52,352 bases of DNA from Planctomycetota bacterium. GTDB lineage: Bacteria; Planctomycetota; UBA11346. Each line of letters starts with the position of its first letter. The stretch's first letter is position 1. A program made the position numbers and the translations under genes. Below the pieces are notes generated by a model that made no database searches, was not told the DNA's origin, and was given only the letters and a program-made list of their open reading frames with translations. Below are positions 49,756 to 52,352 of this stretch, in pieces. The stretch lies in NCBI GenBank assembly GCA_023150565.1, contig JAKLKR010000012.1:1-52352 (forward strand), given 5' to 3'.

Positions 49756-51171
49756 TCAGCGCCCCAGCGCCTCGATGCCGGCGGCGAGGGCGAACATGCG
49801 GCCGTCGGCCCACAGCGGGGCCTGCAGCTGCAGGCCGATGGGCAGGCCGTTGCGGTCGGCGCCGAAGGGCACCGACACCGCCGGCACCCCGGCGAGGTTG
49901 GCGGCGATGGTGAAGATGTCGGACAGGTACATCTGCAGCGGGTCCGAGAGCTTCTCGCCGGCCTTGAAGGCGGTGGTCGGGCTGACCGGGCCGAGGATGG
50001 CGTCGCAGGCGGCGAAGGCGCCGGCGAAGTCGTCGCAGATGCGCCGCCGCACCTGCTGCGCCTTCTTGTAGTAGGCGTCGTAGTACCCGGTCGAGAGCAC
50101 GTAGGTGCCGAGCATGATGCGCCGCTGCACCTCGGGGCCGAAGCCTTCGACGCGCGAGCGGGCGTAGACCTCGCCGAGGTCCTTGGCGCCCTCGGCGCGG
50201 TGGCCGTAGCGCACCCCGTCGAAGCGCGCCAGGTTCGAGGCCGCCTCGCCGGTGGCGATGACGTAGTACACCGCCACCGCGTAGCGTTCGTGCGGCAGGG
50301 TCACCGGCACCAGGGTGGCGCCGGCCTCGACCAGGCGGCGCTTGGCCAGTTCCAGGCGGGCGCGCACGTCCTCGGCCAGGCCCGCCTCGTGGGCGGCGAC
50401 GTAGCCGATGCGCGCCCCGCGCAGGGCGGCGAGGGGATCGGCGGGCAGTTCGGCGGAGTCGACCGGGCGCTGGGCGCTGGTGCTGTCGTTGCCGTCGTGC
50501 CCGGCCATCACCGCCAGCGCCAGAGCGGCGTCGGCGACATCGGCGGCGAAGGGCCCGATCTGGTCGAGCGACGAACCGAAGGCGATGGCGCCATAGCGGC
50601 TGACCCGGCCGTAGCTCGGCTTCATCCCCACCACCCCGCACAGGCTGGCGGGCTGGCGGATCGAGCCGCCGGTGTCGGTGCCCAGCGCCAGGGGGGCGAT
50701 GCCGGCCGCCACCGCGGCGGCGCTGCCGCCCGAGGAGCCGCCGGGGATGCGCGTCGGGTCCTTGGGGTGCTTCACCGGGCCGTGGCACGAGGTCTCGTTG
50801 GATGAGCCCATGGCGAACTCGTCCATGTTGGCGGTCGCCACCACCACCGCCCCGGCGGATTCCAGCCGCGCCACCGCGGTGGCGGTGTAGGGCGAACGGA
50901 AGCCGGCGAGGATGCGCGAGCAGGCGCTGGATTCGGCCCCCGCCAGCAGCAGGTTGTCCTTGATCACCAGCGGCACGCCGGCCAGCGGCAGGCGTTCGCC
51001 GGCGCGCACGCGTGCGTCGACGCTGGCGGCCTGGGCGCGGGCGTGGTCGGCGTGCACGCGGATGATGGCGTTGAGGGTGTCGCCCTGGGCGCGGGCGAGG
51101 GACTGCTCGACCGCGGCGGCGGCGGAGGCGCCGGCGTTGACCTGGGCGGCGAGGGCACGGGCGGTGGTCAT
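49756..51171 (-). CDS. gatA: Asp-tRNA(Asn)/Glu-tRNA(Gln) amidotransferase subunit A
   Basis: The 471-residue amidase has the full Ser-cisSer-Lys set: Lys in PLVIKDNLLLAG, cis-Ser in the Gly/Ser-rich GGSSGGSAAAVAAG and the nucleophile Ser in DTGGSIRQPA. GatA-specific motifs ANMDEFAMGSSNETS and QIGPFAADVADAA are present, as is YGHRAEGAKDLGEVYARSRVEGFG. It releases ammonia from glutamine, which GatB uses to convert misacylated Glu-tRNA(Gln) or Asp-tRNA(Asn). It follows gatC by 1 bp. GatB is not in the window and must lie elsewhere, as is common. Confidence 0.95.
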   Translation of the reverse strand: MTTARALAAQVNAGASAAAAVEQSLARAQGDTLNAIIRVHADHARAQAASVDARVRAGERLPLAGVPLVIKDNLLLAGAESSACSRILAGFRSPYTATAVARLESAGAVVVATANMDEFAMGSSNETSCHGPVKHPKDPTRIPGGSSGGSAAAVAAGIAPLALGTDTGGSIRQPASLCGVVGMKPSYGRVSRYGAIAFGSSLDQIGPFAADVADAALALAVMAGHDGNDSTSAQRPVDSAELPADPLAALRGARIGYVAAHEAGLAEDVRARLELAKRRLVEAGATLVPVTLPHERYAVAVYYVIATGEAASNLARFDGVRYGHRAEGAKDLGEVYARSRVEGFGPEVQRRIMLGTYVLSTGYYDAYYKKAQQVRRRICDDFAGAFAACDAILGPVSPTTAFKAGEKLSDPLQMYLSDIFTIAANLAGVPAVSVPFGADRNGLPIGLQLQAPLWADGRMFALAAGIEALGR

Positions 51172-51172
51172 G

Positions 51173-51463
51173 TCAGCGCTCCACCACTTTGGGCACCAGG
51201 ATGGCGTTCTGGTTGCGCGCCGGGGCGTTGGCCAGCACCGCGTCGATGGCGAGCATGGGCCCGGCGGCGTCGGGGCGGGTGACGTTGGCCAGCCCGCTGA
51301 CGTTGGCCACCGGCTCGACCCCGGTGGTGTCGACCTCGGACAGCTGGTTGACGTAGCCGACGATGGCCTCCAGTTCGCGGGCCATGCGCGCCACGCCGGC
51401 ATCGTCCAGCCCCAGGCTGGCGAGCTTGGCGAGGTGGCGGACATCCTTCTCGGTGATCGCCAT
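51173..51463 (-). CDS. gatC: Asp-tRNA(Asn)/Glu-tRNA(Gln) amidotransferase subunit C
   Basis: The 96-residue protein (MAITEKDVRHLAKLASLGLD...) shows the GatC helical hairpin (V.hiAkLArL.l) and the conserved EVDTTGVEPVANVSGLANVTRPDA, which wraps around GatA. GGAGGA 5-6 bases before the ATG is a strong ribosome site. It stabilises the GatA-GatB complex. It lies 53 bp after ispD on the same strand and 1 bp before gatA. Confidence 0.94.
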   Translation of the reverse strand: MAITEKDVRHLAKLASLGLDDAGVARMARELEAIVGYVNQLSEVDTTGVEPVANVSGLANVTRPDAAGPMLAIDAVLANAPARNQNAILVPKVVER

Positions 51464-51516
51464 ACGTCCTCCGGGGCGGGGCAGTGTGGGTGCCCGCCCG
51501 GGTGGGCAACCGGGTG

Positions 51517-52191
51517 TCAGCGGGCGGCCGCCAGCAGCGCCGCGGCCAGCGCCAGGTCGTCGGGGGTGGTGATCTTGAGGTTGCGCGCGTCGCCGGGCAC
51601 CAGTTCGACCCGGTAGCCGGCCCGCTCCAGCACCTCGGCGTCGTCGGTCACCTGCCAGCCCGCGGCGGCGCAGCGCGCGAAGGCGTCGTTGCCGGCGGCG
51701 CGGCGGAAGCCCTGCGGGGTCTGGGCCAGCCACAACCCGGCGCGCGGCACCGTCTCGGCCACCAGGCGGCCGGCGTCGGCGCGCTTGACCGTGGCCGCGC
51801 ACGGCACCGCCACCAGGGCGGCATGGTGGCGGTCGAGCGCGGCCAGGCAGGCGGCGATGCAGGCGCGCGGCACGCACGGGCGCACCGCGTCGTGGACCAG
51901 GATGCGCGAGCAGGCGGGGGCGACGGCGGCCAGGGCCAGGCGCACGGATTCCTGGCGCTCGGCCCCGCCCGCCACCACCGTCACCGGCAGCGGCGCGGCG
52001 CGGGCGATGGCCTCGGCCTCGTCGCGCCAGGCGTCGTTGACCGCCACCACCGCCTGTTCGCACAGCCCGGCGAAGGCAGCCAGCGACCACGCCAGCACCG
52101 GGCGGCCGGCGCAGTCGAGGAACTGCTTGGGGCGTTCGCCGCCGAAGCGCGCGCCGGAGCCGGCGGCGGGGATGATGACGCAGGCGGTCAC
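51517..52191 (-). CDS. ispD: 2-C-methyl-D-erythritol 4-phosphate cytidylyltransferase
   Basis: The 224-residue enzyme has the nucleotidyltransferase signature IIPAAGSGARFGGERPKQFL, followed by ILVHDAVRPCV, AQTPQGFRRAAG, VTDDAEVLERAGYRVELVPG and the final NLKITTPDDLALAAALL. It joins CTP and MEP in the third step of the MEP isoprenoid pathway, so this organism uses the MEP route. Length and motifs are standard. The start is GTG at 52191, five bases after the stop of the upstream gene, so it is inside an operon. Confidence 0.95.
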   Translation of the reverse strand: MTACVIIPAAGSGARFGGERPKQFLDCAGRPVLAWSLAAFAGLCEQAVVAVNDAWRDEAEAIARAAPLPVTVVAGGAERQESVRLALAAVAPACSRILVHDAVRPCVPRACIAACLAALDRHHAALVAVPCAATVKRADAGRLVAETVPRAGLWLAQTPQGFRRAAGNDAFARCAAAGWQVTDDAEVLERAGYRVELVPGDARNLKITTPDDLALAAALLAAAR

Positions 52192-52196
52192 GGCGC

Positions 52197-52352
52197 TCAG
52201 GGCTTGCGGCGTTCCAGCGCCCCGCCGGCGTTCTTCTGGATGGTCGGCTTGAGGGTGGCCTCGGCGGCGCTGTTGCCGTCGTTGGCGGGGGTATGGAGCC
52301 CCGACTTGGGCCGCAGCTGGCCGGCGGGCGGGGTGGGCAGGGTGGCGGGCCG
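52197..52352 (-). CDS. unidentified protein, C-terminal 51 residues only
   Basis: The minus strand stays open from the window edge to a TGA at 52197-52199. The visible end reads RPATLPTPPAGQLRPKSGLH, then TPANDGNSAAEATLKPTIQK and NAGGALERRKP. It is Pro/Ala-rich and probably disordered, so no family can be named. It lies 5 bp upstream of ispD and should be in the same transcript. Confidence 0.6.
   Translation of the reverse strand, partial: RPATLPTPPAGQLRPKSGLHTPANDGNSAAEATLKPTIQKNAGGALERRKP

Overview
The window is very GC-rich and densely coded on both strands. Four scattered proteins carry a type II secretion/type IV pilin-like N-terminal helix and a C-terminal H-X(9-11)-DG motif. Such families are strongly expanded in Planctomycetota, Lentisphaerota, Verrucomicrobiota and a few related phyla. 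Together with the AraC regulators beside glycoside hydrolases, they suggest a PVC-type bacterium living at least partly without oxygen. This placement is an inference; there is no rRNA gene here to confirm it.

Layout. Positions 1-10,150 hold accessory carbohydrate and surface genes: an LVIVD-repeat protein, two prepilin-like proteins, two AraC regulators, a GH2 beta-mannosidase-like enzyme, a GH110-like beta-helix lipoprotein and a small lipoprotein. Positions 10,325-14,510 (minus strand) hold a TerB-like protein, an XPB helicase with its Bax1/DUF790 nuclease partner, and a rhomboid-fold protein without catalytic residues. Positions 14,656-21,528 hold a lactonase-type beta-propeller, an unknown membrane protein, a decayed PRC-barrel gene, another prepilin-like protein, an SDR/flavoprotein pair under a textbook promoter with a palindromic operator, and an unknown protein. 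Positions 21,635-30,021 are one signalling cluster: a receiver-PP2C phosphatase, an RsbW-like kinase fused to STAS, a CheA hybrid, CheW, CheB, a HEAT-repeat protein and CheY. It has no CheR and no receptor. After a gap with a transposase remnant come an acetate transporter, rpsA with a clear terminator, a small protein and a bacilliredoxin.

Positions 33,758-38,677 form a nitric-oxide defence locus: a frameshifted norR diverges from a hemerythrin, an RIC/YtfE-like fragment and a quinol NO reductase. The divergent spacer holds a sigma-54-type promoter and two 13-bp direct repeats suited to NorR binding. Positions 38,696-45,491 (minus) are a five-gene hdrCBA-flx operon in which the Flx subunits are fused. 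It is expected to couple NADH oxidation to ferredoxin and disulfide reduction by flavin-based electron bifurcation. The right end holds a prepilin-like gene, an AAA+/TPR pair, gatA, gatC, ispD and an unidentified partial gene.

A recurring feature is a -10-like hexamer placed only 5-8 bases before the start codon of many first-in-unit genes, with no Shine-Dalgarno sequence. This suggests widespread leaderless transcripts. Genes inside operons instead overlap (ATGA/GTGA) or have purine-rich ribosome sites. No tRNA, rRNA or CRISPR array was seen.
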